A stretch of 64,000 nt of DNA, from NCBI GenBank assembly GCA_963693085.1, contig OY856409.1, forward strand, positions 1,170,301,249 through 1,170,365,248, read 5' to 3'. The translations under genes and the position numbers were made by a program. The notes below the pieces were generated by a model. It saw nothing but the letters and a program-made list of their open reading frames with translations, did not search any database and was not told the DNA's origin. Below, one piece after another: positions 22,615 through 34,408 of the stretch (positions are counted from its first letter, which is position 1; each line of letters begins with the position of its first letter). The stretch is from Alisma plantago-aquatica. Taxonomy: Eukaryota > Streptophyta > Magnoliopsida > Alismatales > Alismataceae.

Positions 22615-25600
22615 TTGGTTTCTCATTTAATCTTTAGTAATTATTATAATTTATAAATTCCATAGAACTAAGGGAGTTATTAGAGGATTTTCCGAAAGAC
22701 AAATGTGTCTAGAAAAGGAGCACGTCTGGGGGTTGGAAATATTTTCCTCCGCACTGTTAGTAAGAATACGAGGACTCCCAAATCTATGTGACTGCCTGGC
22801 CATTGTCTTAGGATCTGACTCAAAATAAGATACCTTTAGGACTCTGTCACCTATTTTCATCCCTTCTCAACCCTAATTCTATTAGGATTATAAGGTTTAG
22901 GGTTTTCTCTCTTCTCCTCACCCTATTGAGGATAGGGTATGCATGATAAGGTTAAGGAATCCTCCACCAAAATTAATGAAAAGTATGTAAATAAGATGTC
23001 ATAGACGTAAGCTTAATAGTTTAAGCATAAACTAAAGAATAGATGGATGCTTAGGTCGTATGACAAGTGTTGCCATTTGAGACCTGAGGTTAGAACCTAT
23101 GGTAAGGAGGACAAGTAGAGAGTTGGTTTTAGAGGCAAAGATCTCAATTAAAGGTAGAGATCTTGTAAATCCACTGAGGATGATGCTAACCCTAACCCTT
23201 AGTGAAAGTTAGAGAGAGAGATGGCATGTTGAGATGGATGTCATGGTCAACCATGTGTGTGGGTTGACATGCTTTTGGCTTTGGATACCTATGATAGTGT
23301 GTGCCATGTGAGGTTGGCTGACCTAGTACCTTTGGCAACCCAACCCCCGGGGAGGGTCGTGCATGTTAGGGTGAAGGATAACTCCTTCATTGATGAGGTT
23401 AGTCATGACCATATAGAAACCATATGGGCTTATATGAGCATGGCATAGTATGCACCCAGAGTACGTCTATAGTGTTGACAGTAGGTTAAAACCCTGGCTA
23501 GGAGAGTATGATGGATAGCTTATGATATGAGCATAAAGAGCTTTAGATAATCTAGAGCAAACATAGGTTTCACCCATGTAGGTGTATGCTGGTAAGTTTG
23601 ATCCACCTTTGAGAGTAGGACCCAAGCAAGAAGGTTGGAAGCTTAGACTCCAAGATATGAGGAACAGTGGGGAGTTGAGGATGATTCGACCTAAGTGGAT
23701 GGTTGTGGTTGCCTCATGCATGATCCCTGGAGGCTATTGGTATCTTGGTTTCCTTTAGAGGAACCAAACCCTAGAGAGAGGATGAGACTATTGGTACCTA
23801 TGTGCCTATGGTATAAGTGTTTACCTTTTAGGGATAGGAGGAAGATTTCCTTAGACCATGAAGAGGTTTAGTAACAAGTTGTGAGGCCTTATACCTAGTC
23901 AGTTGTCCTTGAGAAGGACTCCACTCTGAGGTGTTGTTCAAGTAGAATGGTGATAGGACGTGCATGTTATACCTCGTATATGTTTGGTACGTGGTTAAAA
24001 GGTTGAGCATGTAGTTGGACAACTGTCACATAAAGAGGTGAACCTAGGGTCCCTAGACCTAAGAGGGGAAGTAGTAGTGCCTGGTGCACCTGATGCTCAT
24101 GAAGAGGCTTGAGGTTTCATAGATTATGGCACTCCTCATGTTTAGAGGAATGGGAAACCCCTTGGATTAAGGTGTATGTTTGATGAGCCTCTCATAGGTT
24201 GGTGACATATGATGTTGGTCCAATGTCGAGGAATGAGAACAAGTATGACTTATCAAGGAGACCTAGCATGGTTTAGTAGGTGGTATTTGGTTAGCTACAA
24301 GCCTTATTATCTTACTAGGGTTAAGCATGCTCATGTGAAGGTAAACCCTAGATATAAGGACGTTTGTGACCTTTGTTATTAAGATGTAGTTTCCTCCCAT
24401 CCTAGGAGAGGACCCTTTTGTAGGGTATGAATCAACTTTTGTTGGGTTTGAGGAAACCCTAAGAGGTCTCATAGGATCTTGATAAGCTAAATGAAAAGTA
24501 CATAGTATGAGAATGAACATGTAGACCCATACATAACCATCTCCAAGTGCATATGGATTTGTTACCATGGAGGTAGCCAATATGGGGCCTAACTGAAGTA
24601 GGTAGGTCGCCATGACCCCTATGAAAGGATGTGAGTCAGACCCTGAATGCAGAAAGAGGATGGAGACTTGGGTAAGGTTCTAAGTTGGACATGTACTATG
24701 TTAGAATCCTAAGTCTATCATAGGGTCAGGTAGGGATAAGATTGATGGAAGTAGGAGTTGCCTAATTCCCTAGTTGCACATGACCATATGGTCGGGAGGT
24801 AACAACTATCCTTGTCTGAGGGCCATGGATTAGGAGATTGATCACCTTCATGAACTCATGGGACCCAAAGGGCAGATGAGGAGGGAACTCTCTGGATGCA
24901 TGAGGGAAGAGGGATGACCCCAAAAGTGCCAGCACCCTACCGAACTAGAGGAGATGACCAAGGATTGCGTGTGGACCCAAGTAGGTTCGAGATCAGTTTT
25001 CCATGGAAGTAACTTTGATATCAAGATGATCGTGATGTAGAGACATATGTTGCAGGTTTCAACTTAGATTTGAAGGTGTACTGGAAATGTGGGATGTACC
25101 ATCTCTACTCTTAGAATAGGAAGAACTTTGTGTTTGGATGGTAGCCAAATTCTTATTTCCTCTTGTTATGGGAGTGAGAGATAGGACAGTACGCATACCA
25201 TACACCAAGGATAAAGATGATGTGAGTGGAAACATTGCTATGAGGTATGAGGATAGAGATAATAACTTACCCGTGTAGAGTGTATGATATGTGGATGGTT
25301 TACAAACGTCAAGAGAACTAAGGTAGTCATCTTATAAGGATGTTTTTATCATGAGCTATGTCGAATTTGTGAGTTATACAAGGTTGAGTTCGAAAACCAA
25401 GAAGATGAGCTCTAAGTTTTCTTGTTCAAGATAGACCTAAAGTATGAGATGAGATGATAAGTGGAATACATGGAGGTGTATGTCTTCAACATTACCTAAT
25501 ACATAAGGATGTGAGGTGGTAATGGATGCTCATATGCAGCTGCCTAGTCTAGCTGGTGGAAAGGCTAGGAGAGGTGGTTAGGTAAACCCTAAGTTTGAGA

Positions 25601-25900
25601 GATATGTTTGGCTAACACTCAGATGTAACGAGATATGTTGATCAAGTTAGTGGTTGTTTGGTTAGCCAACCTAGGCCTTGATGCAATAAAAGGATGGTTG
25701 TAGAACCTTAGATGCACTTCTCTGGAAAAGAAGGTGATGAAACCCTGACTAGAGTGGTTTAGGGTTTCCGAGGAATCAATCTTGAGGAATAATGACATAC
25801 AGGAGATCGTGATTTTAAGATCATCATACACCATGGTACTACTAAGATAATAAGTGGTAGTAGTACCTTGATGCCTAAGATGAAAAGTGTACAAAGATGC
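22615..25900 (+). other. Element A interior, leader to RNase H part, unreadable
   Basis: Holds the leader block at 22706-22780 and long stretches with stops in all frames. By order it should contain gag, protease, RT and RNase H. I found no preserved catalytic motif. A stretch near 25080-25200 matches element D near 47040-47150, which shows these families share pol ancestry. Confidence 0.55.
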
Positions 25901-26910
25901 ATGTGTCTTGTCGCCATGCATGTCAAGAGGTGAAGGATGAACACCAGTAACCCAGTAAGTTGATACAAAGAATAAAATGTCCCTGAGAGGGAATGGGAGT
26001 TCATCACTATGGATGTCGTGGTAAGTCTCCCCTCGACCAAGAAAGGTCAAGATGCAATATGGGTTATGGTAGGTCGCCTTACCTAGATGACATAATCTAA
26101 GAGAAAGAGGGAGTACTGTCAAGAGACATATCTGGTTGAACTACAAGTAAGAGAGATGGTTCAATAGCACCGGGATGCAAGTTCAAAATCTTCTTGAATA
26201 TAACCTAAAGATTCACTTCCATAAGGTGGAAGTAGATACATGAAGAACTCAATGTGAGTACAACTTATCATCCCTAACTAATGGTTAGTATGATCCAGAT
26301 AAGAGGGTCTGATGAGAGCATGTGTGCTCATTCAGGGTAATACATGGGGGGTAGTTCTTGCCCTATGAGAGATGTTATGATAACCACCATAGCCAGTATC
26401 GGGATGTAAAAAAACTTTGTAAGGGAGGTTGTGTCAGCCACCACTTCATTAAGATAATGTTTGTGAAGGGACCTCGCGAAGATCAAAAAAGGACCACAGT
26501 GTGTGCAGATGAAATCGCTTTGATCATGCAATGGCTGACGAAGCCCAGGGGCAAGATGAGTCGTGAGCTGATGCAAAGCAGACTGACATGCAGTTCATTG
26601 TGGGAGAATATGCGATGTGAAAATCCGACCCCTCTAAGCTACAACTTAGAAAGCTGAGTCCCCGATATATGGGTCCTTTTTAGATGGATTGGTGGAGATG
26701 GATATGTTTAGTCTTACCCCTCAGGATAATGTGATGTGTTCCACGAGTCCAATCTAGAGCACTATGTGAGGTACCCAAGCCATGTACTGAGCCATGAACC
26801 CAGTTAGCTTTGCGAGAAGCTGAAATGTCCTGAGTCACCTATGAGGGTACAAGGTACCAAGGTGAGAAAGAACTCAGATGCAAGAATATGAGATGATGAA
26901 AGTTCTTGGG
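25900..26910 (+). pseudogene. Integrase and C-terminal pol remnant of element A
   Basis: Near 25930 the QEVKDEHQ stretch is the end of the HHCC zinc region. At 26009 it reads MDVVVSLPSTKKGQDAIWVM, then VGRLT, the start of the DDE core with its first Asp kept. At 26651-26680 it reads KLSPRYMGPF (GPF module). From about 26736 it reads FHESNLEHYV, then YPSHVLSHEPSQL, then EKLKCPESPMRV. Stops and frameshifts separate the blocks. Order and spacing match Tekay/Del-type Ty3 elements. It is non-functional. Confidence 0.8.
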
Positions 26911-27015
26911 AGGCACATGGAGAGGGTAAAACCACATGGGAGCCATGTTGGACATGAGGAAGTCTTATCCTGATTGTTTGTATGTTTGAGGGAATTTTGA
27001 GGGAAAAATTCCTAT

Positions 27016-27028
27016 AAGAGGGGAAGGA
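27016..27028 (+). promoter_or_regulatory. Polypurine tract of element A
   Basis: AAGAGGGGAAGGA immediately before the right LTR. Confidence 0.88.
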
Positions 27029-30000
27029 TGTTACAACCTCAATTTTGCATATGTTTTCATAATTGAATTGTAAAGATTTTGTGAGTATAGACTTAATTGA
27101 AAAGGTTGTATGCTTTGCTTCAAAAGATGGATTTCTTTGTGAATCTCCCTTTTGATAGGAATTTCGTAATTTCTATTATTAGATTAATCCAATAATGGAT
27201 ATAAAAGAGAAGAAAAGCAAAAAAGTCCAAATAAAAGGAAAAGATACAAGATAATGGATATTAAGCAAAGTGTTTATGAGAAATACATAGAAATCTCTAG
27301 AAAGTGGAATTAATGACCACAATTAAATAAATTTTGTTTCTATGTAATTTCTAATAAAAGAAATATGAAAAGAGGAAAAAGGAAATGAAAGATAAAGAAA
27401 TCCTTGAAAAGAAATATCTTCTTTAAGTAAGATAATGAAAAATGAAGAATGTAGATGCATCTAGAAGGATGATAAGTATCCTAAAAAAGGAATTTTGAAA
27501 TCTTAGGATTTCTTGGGATCCAAGGGGTCCCAATGAATAAGAAGAAAGAGAAAATGCAAAATAATAAAAAATATGAGGATAATGTGATACATAATTAATG
27601 AATTTGTGGTATTATTAAAAAGAGGTACTTTCTTCTATGAGGAAGTATAATTCCGTGGCCAAGGGATTAAAAGCCAAGTACACAGAGAATAAAAGAGGTA
27701 ATTTTCAAATTCCTAATATCTAAAGAATAAAGAATATCAAAGAGATATTTAAGAGAGAGAGAAGATTTCTTCTTAATGAAGGAATATGGTTTCTTATTGG
27801 GAAAGGGTCTTGGATCTCATGGATGAGCATCCTAGGGCTTTGCTACCCACCCCTATATAAGGGGTAGAACCCTTGGCCGAGTCCAGTAGGATCCCATGCA
27901 TCCTTCTCTCTTCTTCTTCCTTGTTTTCATCCGTAAACCCTAACAAAGAGGAGCAACGCGATCACGAAGCAACAAGGAGCCGAGAAGGAGTTGCGATAGA
28001 AGCTTGATGTGCCACGATTCCAGGGAGAAGCTTAGCCATCATGGTCATGCCCTAAAGCGGGTGCAACAACAACCGTTTGGCTGCAGCAATGACTACGAGT
28101 TGCAGGCCTGACAAGCATGAAAATAGCCACACTGGCTGAGACCAATTGGCTCCCCATGTGCACAAGGGGGCAGCAGACCTAGGGAGGTGGCTGGCGACAA
28201 GTTTTTTGGCCTAGGGAGGAGAGGGTAGCCCTACAAAGGGCTGCAATCGGTGGTCGTTGCGGTGGTCTGAAGGTTGAAGACGACCTAGGGCAGTTAGACA
28301 GTTCTTCCCCTCTGCGTATTAAATAACAAACGACTTAAGTAAGGGAAAGATGGTCATTTTGTTATGTTTTCAAGCGTCCGAGCTGTGTTTCATGAGTTGG
28401 ATGACGTGGCATCCTGCCATTGGTCCAAGTAAGTGTTTCTTACAAAAATCATATCTAATTATTGGTAGATCGGAAGGGTACATATAATATATGTATTTTT
28501 CTCAAAAAAATGTGAGGAATCCATTCAAAATTGATTTAGAAGCTAATTCCTCTTTCAATTCGAAATGTAGTGGAAGTTATCAACTTTAATGCATTAATAA
28601 TTAAGAAACCCTAATTTAAGATGATTAATGTATCTAGAAGGGTTATATGGATGATTAAAGTTGATATTAACCTGTTGATTATAAAAAGACACATTAGATC
28701 TAAAAGGATGAACCTTATGTGTAATTTGATTTATTTAGGGTTCCATGTACATAAATAATCTTTAATGGGCCTTGAAACCCTAATGTTAGTAATAATTTTT
28801 CTTAATGACTTTAATTGGTCAAATTCATGTATAAAGTTGAGATTTGATGGTTCTAAGCTATTTTGAGTATAAAAGTTCCTAATTGTGGATGAATACCCTT
28901 AATTTCATAATTAGGGTTTTCTAGTGGATTAATGTGGAATTAATGATAAATAGAGTTCATATGTGAATTAGACTTTATGAAAGATGAGTTGTCAATTCAA
29001 AAGAAACTAAAGGTGATAATTGAGTCTAATGATCTTGAAACAACTTAAAAGGATAAAGATGGTAATTTTAGTGTAAAAGGGGAATAATAGACTTAATTGA
29101 CTTTTAAGCAGGCTTATGATGTTAAAGTTAGGGTTTGTGAACTAAGAGAGCATTAAATGTGATAAAAGTATTATGGAGGTTAAAACCTTAATAAAACCCG
29201 AAAGTGGGCCTAGAAAGCTGAAGGTGGAATAAAAGTCTATCTTGAGAATGTTTTGGATAAACTATAACACTTGGATGTATTGCATTAATTTCAGGATGTT
29301 GTTGATTACTTGTTTGATTTTTCTTTATAATTTTTGCTTGGACATCAAGTTTCTCTTGATCAGGTATGTGGTTAATTATGGTTAATCGTATTAGTTTCTC
29401 GAAGGTTTTCTGGATGATTGATCGCATTGAATGCAACCTATCAGTTTGGATGTTCATACTTGCAAATCATAAAGTCACTATGATTATCACAATTATGATA
29501 TAAGTGTGTATTCTTGCACCTACATTCCACCCTGATGGATGATGCAAAAAGGTCAAGCCCAAGAGGGAAGACCCATGGGCACCATGAGTGGTGACCCCAG
29601 ACACCAAGCTCAGGATAGAGAAGGTGGTCTTTATTGCATGACTAATGGGAACCATGAGAGGTGACCCCAGGCACCAAGCTTATGATGGAGAAGGTGGCCT
29701 TAAGTCAATGGCAAAAGAGAAATCCGAAGGAGGGTATTCCAGCGTTAGGGCAAAAGTGATGGACAATGTCACATTGAAAGAGAAAATTGGCTTGTTAATT
29801 AACTTGATTGTGATATTTAGATTGTTAGCCATATTTTTGAAATTTTGGTTGTCCCCACATACCGGCATATTCATTTATGCTGACCGACATTTTGTTTGTC
29901 GGCGTTTTAGGTACAAATTGAAAAGGACAAATAGTAAAGTGGCATATTGTGAAATTAATTAATAAAGTGCAAGGAGGATTAGTTAGAATAGAGTCCAGAT

Positions 30001-30198
30001 GTGGATAGAAGTTAGAAATCCAAGTTTATGAAAAAGGTATGCAAAGTTTTATTTTATTCCAGCTTGCAGTATAGTATTGGTAGAATTTAATAATTATTAT
30101 TGATTATTTATCGAACCTTTGATCTGGGAAATTGGGATAACGGCTCTGACCTCTTGGTCTCCCTTATTTGGGGGTTACCGGGAGGCGGGGTCATTACT
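27029..30198 (+). mobile_element. Element A right (3') LTR (3170 bp)
   Basis: Starts TGTTACAACCTC. It ends GGGGTCATTACT, where the left copy has ...TTACA. This uninterrupted copy proves the B insertion in the left LTR. The TATA box is CTATATAAGGGG at 27853-27864. Followed by the CACAA duplication. Confidence 0.93.
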
Positions 30199-30203
30199 CA
30201 CAA
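30199..30203. repeat. Right target-site duplication of element A (CACAA)
   Basis: Second copy of CACAA (8391-8395). CACTA-2 sequence resumes after it. Confidence 0.85.
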
Positions 30204-30831
30204 TATCGGTGACACCCATGAAGGTGGAAGAATTGAAGCAACGCTAGATGAATTTGTGGAATAAAAAACTTAGAAAATGACATCGTGTTCAATGTTGCAT
30301 GGCAAAACATTTATCTATTTATTTCTTTATGTAAATCATAAAAAATGTTAATGCAATGTATGATACATATAGAAGATGGATATGATATAAACTATTACAA
30401 CTATGCTGGGGATGTACATCATCTTCTAATATTGTATGTTTTGTGTGTGAACAGTTGCCACAACTTTGAACAAAATAAAAAATGTACAGTTGAATATAAA
30501 AATTCCACCTTTTTTCAAGTGAAGTATATTATTCGTATGTGAACAATTGACTTATAATAATATACTATTTTTATCTTCTTGTCTTACAATAATTACCATC
30601 AAGGGGTTGTGTCTTTATAATTCATTGGTTAGGGCTTGGTCATGAATTATATATTTTTATTTGGGACCCAATAAGATATTGGCATTCATTTCTTGTGGGA
30701 TACAAAATATATAACTAGGGCCAAGTCATGACCAATCTTTTTGCTCACCAGGAATTACCTCAAGGAACACATGCATAACCACATCTTGTATTTTGGTAGG
30801 TCCTTGACACCTAGATAGTTTTGTTGTAGTG
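30204..30831 (+). mobile_element. 3' end of CACTA-2
   Basis: AT-rich DNA with an imperfect inverted pair at 30623-30658 and 30702-30737 (arms share ATTGGT, CTTGG and TTATATATTTT). It closes with GATAGTTTTGTTGTAGTG at 30814-30831, whose reverse strand starts CACTACAACAAAAC. It is on the same strand as the TNP2 remnant at 7401-7860. TAT follows as a possible 3-bp target copy. Linking the two ends across A rests on A's clean target duplication. Confidence 0.65.
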
Positions 30832-33231
30832 TATGAGTTGTGATTATATGATGCATCTAGGCCAACTATGTTGAATACTGAGTTCTAGAATGTTATCACT
30901 ACATCTTTGATGTGATGTAATATGTAGGTCTACCTGGCAATTCTAGTAGTAGACCACTACACTAATCAACCGTACCTACTAGCATATTACAAGTCCTTAA
31001 GCTTTCATGCACTGGTGAAAGGTAAAGATATGATTATTGTAGTTGAAGATTCAGTGCATTTGTAGTTTACTAAGCAAAGTTATGCCCAAAAAGATTTTTC
31101 AAAGATATGTAATAAAAAATTTTAGTCCTTAAATATAAGAATATGACACTCCTTTGGTGATATGTCTAAAAGTACCCAATGATTTGTGAGCCTAAATATT
31201 TGTACCTATATAAAAGTTTTTGGAGTGGAAATACATTTAACTATCAGGGGAATTTGGTCTATTACATAGTTTACCAACATAGTTGTAACCGAAAAGCCAA
31301 TCTGAATGTGTTTTTGTTTTCACTAGCGTGCCACCTTATATGGTCTCCTTAAATCATGTTTTAGTATTCATGGCTTATGCAATATTCGACAACTAGTAGT
31401 AAAATTAGAAACGATAAAGTGTTATGGGCTCCGTTAAGAAACAACGGATGAGTGGATAAAGTAATTCTTAACCCTTACGAACAAATTGTGATTACTTAGA
31501 GAAGGGAACATGTAGTTATTTATTTCTAGTTGGCAATACGGAGGGATTGTACATGCACATGATACTTAGGACTGAAAATGGATCTATATAATACTCACAA
31601 ATCCGAGTCCTTTAGAATCCAGAATGAGTCTAAATGTATACACCCTTATGTCTAAAGACCACAGAATCATAGCCTTGTATTGAGGCAGATCATTGATTGA
31701 CATATTTAGGCACTAACTCACTAGACCTGCATACCCGTAATATGTATATAACTATATAAATAGTACTTTATTCATATCATAGTTTCTTAGTTTAATTAAT
31801 GTAATAGCTGACATCATTTAATACTCTAATTAATACAATAGTTGGATTACATCATCTAATAAAAAACTAACCATTCTATTAACAAATCTTAAGTAAAGTA
31901 ACCAGGCCTAAATTTAAAATAATAGCATGGTGCGCTACATAACCCGAGCACTACCTGTTGATTACTTTATCCAAAACAAATATATAAACAGTGCACTCGA
32001 CTCTTCTTCCCCCCCTAAAACTATTACATATTTAGAATAATAGTGTGATGCTAATATCATTTATAGAACATTATCTTGTCATATTAAAATATATTTAATA
32101 TGTTGAACTTTTCTACATATTATGACATTTTATATAGAACCGTTTAGATGAATACACGCAGATATTGCTGTTTAGGTTACGGTCTAATTTTTTTATTATA
32201 CAGATCTAGATCTATACATGTACCCGTTAATTTAAACAGATAAAATCGTGAGTATGGCCAGACAACACCGTTTACATCCCTAATATTAATGTTTATGATT
32301 AGTGATATAGTACAGAGTAGACCATGAGTGGAGAAAAGATAAACAAATTGTGCTATATGTCTCCTAGTTGGGTGATCCTAAATCTAGTTAACTAATCCAT
32401 AGCCCTAATTGAGGCATGGAATTGTGGATCATTCTATCGGGTGGAGGCATGAATTTTGTTGTGGTGTCACCCATGTCGTTTTCTGTCATCAAGCATATCG
32501 TCTGGACTGTCATCCGCAAATACATTTTCTAACTCAACCATCCCATACGATTCAATGCCGTTTTGACACTTTACAATCCAATAGTTTAGACACGGCCGCT
32601 CGTAGATGGAAATTGAGCGTCGTGATGCTAAAAGATGTATCCTTTCTTCCCGACCAATTTATCATATGACTGTGTTTGTATTTGGGTGAATTGTAAAAAC
32701 AGTCGGGATTGAGAACCAAAAGGAGAATTATACTTCAAGGCATGATACATATTATGGCAACAAGATCAATACTAACCTCTTTTCATGATCATCCTTCACC
32801 TGCATTCCTCTATTAATATCCGTCGTGGTGGTCATACTCGTTAGTTGAAGATGGTACTAATGGAGTAGAGAAATATGCCGTTTTCCACCGCTAGATAATT
32901 TCTCAACGAGGGGAATGGAACCGAAACAAAGAAAGAGGGTCCGGAGTTTCTAGGTTCTCTCTTTTCATGTAATTCCTTAGAGGAACATCGCGTATAGGAT
33001 TTCAGAAATAAGAAACAACCCAGATTTATCATGTCGATATGAATAAATAATAAAAAATCTAGTCAAATAATCAGATATGGGATTGGCTTTTGTAAACTGC
33101 GGCAATATTATTCAATTTCTTATATAATATTCTTAGTAGGGCATTAAGTGGCATTATAATAAGAAATGCCTCTATAAGTGATGGTATATTGGCAATCCTA
33201 GCAAAAGCCATTACGTTAAATGCCACTAGTG
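30832..33231. other. Unclassified AT-rich DNA, possibly interior of CACTA-3
   Basis: I see no LTR, RNA gene or recognised domain. A less AT-rich patch at about 32480-32660 has open frames on both strands without any family match. At 32966-33000 a GTAATTCCTTAGAGGAACAT string resembles the LTRs of element D (near 44648 and 50355), perhaps an old LTR scrap. Confidence 0.35.
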
Positions 33232-33249
33232 GATATTTTTGTTGTAGTG
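33232..33249 (+). repeat. CACTA-like terminus (CACTA-3, 3' end)
   Basis: GATATTTTTGTTGTAGTG reads CACTACAACAAAAATATC on the reverse strand, 17 of 18 bases like the CACTA-2 end. Upstream AATGCCACT/AGTGGCATT motifs (about 33150-33230) look like subterminal repeats. LTR D sequence starts within 3 bases of it. Confidence 0.6.
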
Positions 33250-34408
33250 ATTGGCATTGGTTAACCTTCTTCGACCCTAAAAGTCAGAGTCAAACAATGG
33301 TTGACTCTACGGTGGGGTGGCCAGCCATGGCTTGCGGGGACGAAGGGAGGGAAACGATCAACCCCCTAGGAGAATCGACCTTGTTGACCCTACTCGTGTG
33401 ATCGGTTTTGTTCACCGCGTAAAGGGCAAAAAAGGGCATCCCCTTATTCCAGCATAGTTAGTCGGTGTTGGAGCCCAGGCAGACATGGCATAAGCTGGTT
33501 GGCAGGACAAGGTGCATGGATATCATATAGACAAGAAGATATTTGTTGTGTGACAATCAATGATTGGCCCATATAAGATTATCTTGCAATGATCATAATT
33601 AGTTATTGGTAACTCAGAATATAATGATATTATTTATCATTTTGGTCAGGAAAATGAAAGGAATATGAATAAAATAAGTGCAAACCCTGACCCTATTTAT
33701 AATTTCAAAACTAGGACCAATATAATATTAATTGGTGATTAAAGCATATAAACCTTAGTTTTTGATGAATAAGTTGTTAAACATGTTAAATATGTTTCTT
33801 TGGGATATAATCATATATTGTTGAATATAATGGGAATATAAAATGATGATGATAATGATGATGTAGATTTAGGGTTTCTAAAGTGGATAACCATACAAAT
33901 GTATAATTAGTGTTTTGAAATCAAAAATCATAACTTGTTATGTTGTTAATGAACATAATTGAATCTAAGCGATTATAATGGAAGCATATAGAAAATTTAA
34001 TAATTAGGGTTTCAATTAATATTTAATATGTGATAAAATTAGGATTTGTACCCTTATTCCTTATCCAAATCTGAAACAACTCTAAACCCTAGATTAGGAC
34101 CCAAGTACATGTTTAATATGAATAATATGATGGTGATAGTTTAGGATTTACATACATGTAGATTAAATGTTTATTGTTTAGAATCCATCTTTGCTTGCTT
34201 GATGATATGCTTAAAGTACTTGAAGAATAATTTCATGATATGTATGGCTCTAGATTGAGGTACATGGTTATGATTATAAATAATCACAATTATCGATTGT
34301 CATGTTTTCCAAGTATTTCTTGAAGATTTTTGAAATAAACCATTGGATTGGATGTTTATTTACATTTCGTTCAATTGTAATGCCACTTTGAATATAACAT
34401 AAAGTAAA
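33250..34408 (+). mobile_element. Element D left LTR, surviving middle part
   Basis: Matches about 48910-49985 of the right LTR, starting GGCATTGGTTAACC at 33253. The first roughly 1.4 kb of the LTR is missing and a CACTA-type end abuts instead. It is cut at 34408 by element E. Confidence 0.85.
34404..34408. repeat. Left target-site duplication of element E (GTAAA)
   Basis: GTAAA precedes E's TGTCACACCC and recurs at 44186-44190. Confidence 0.88.

Larger units (their letters stand above)
8396..30198 (+). mobile_element. Element A: Ty3/Gypsy LTR retrotransposon, interrupted by element B
   Basis: Two LTRs of about 3.17 kb flank a 4.43 kb interior with tRNA-Met primer site, integrase remnants and polypurine tract, all on the + strand, with TSD CACAA. 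The left LTR is split at 9247/20278 by element B. Without B the element is about 10.8 kb. Integrase landmarks place it in Ty3/Gypsy, and the KLSPRYMGPF and VFHESNLEHYV-like stretches resemble Tekay/Del chromoviruses. No intact reading frame survives. Confidence 0.9.

Noticed and set aside
32409..32669. 86-codon open frame (+), with an overlapping open stretch of about 60 codons on the minus strand
   Set aside because: No recognisable family in either direction and no splice or start context. Left as unclassified DNA.
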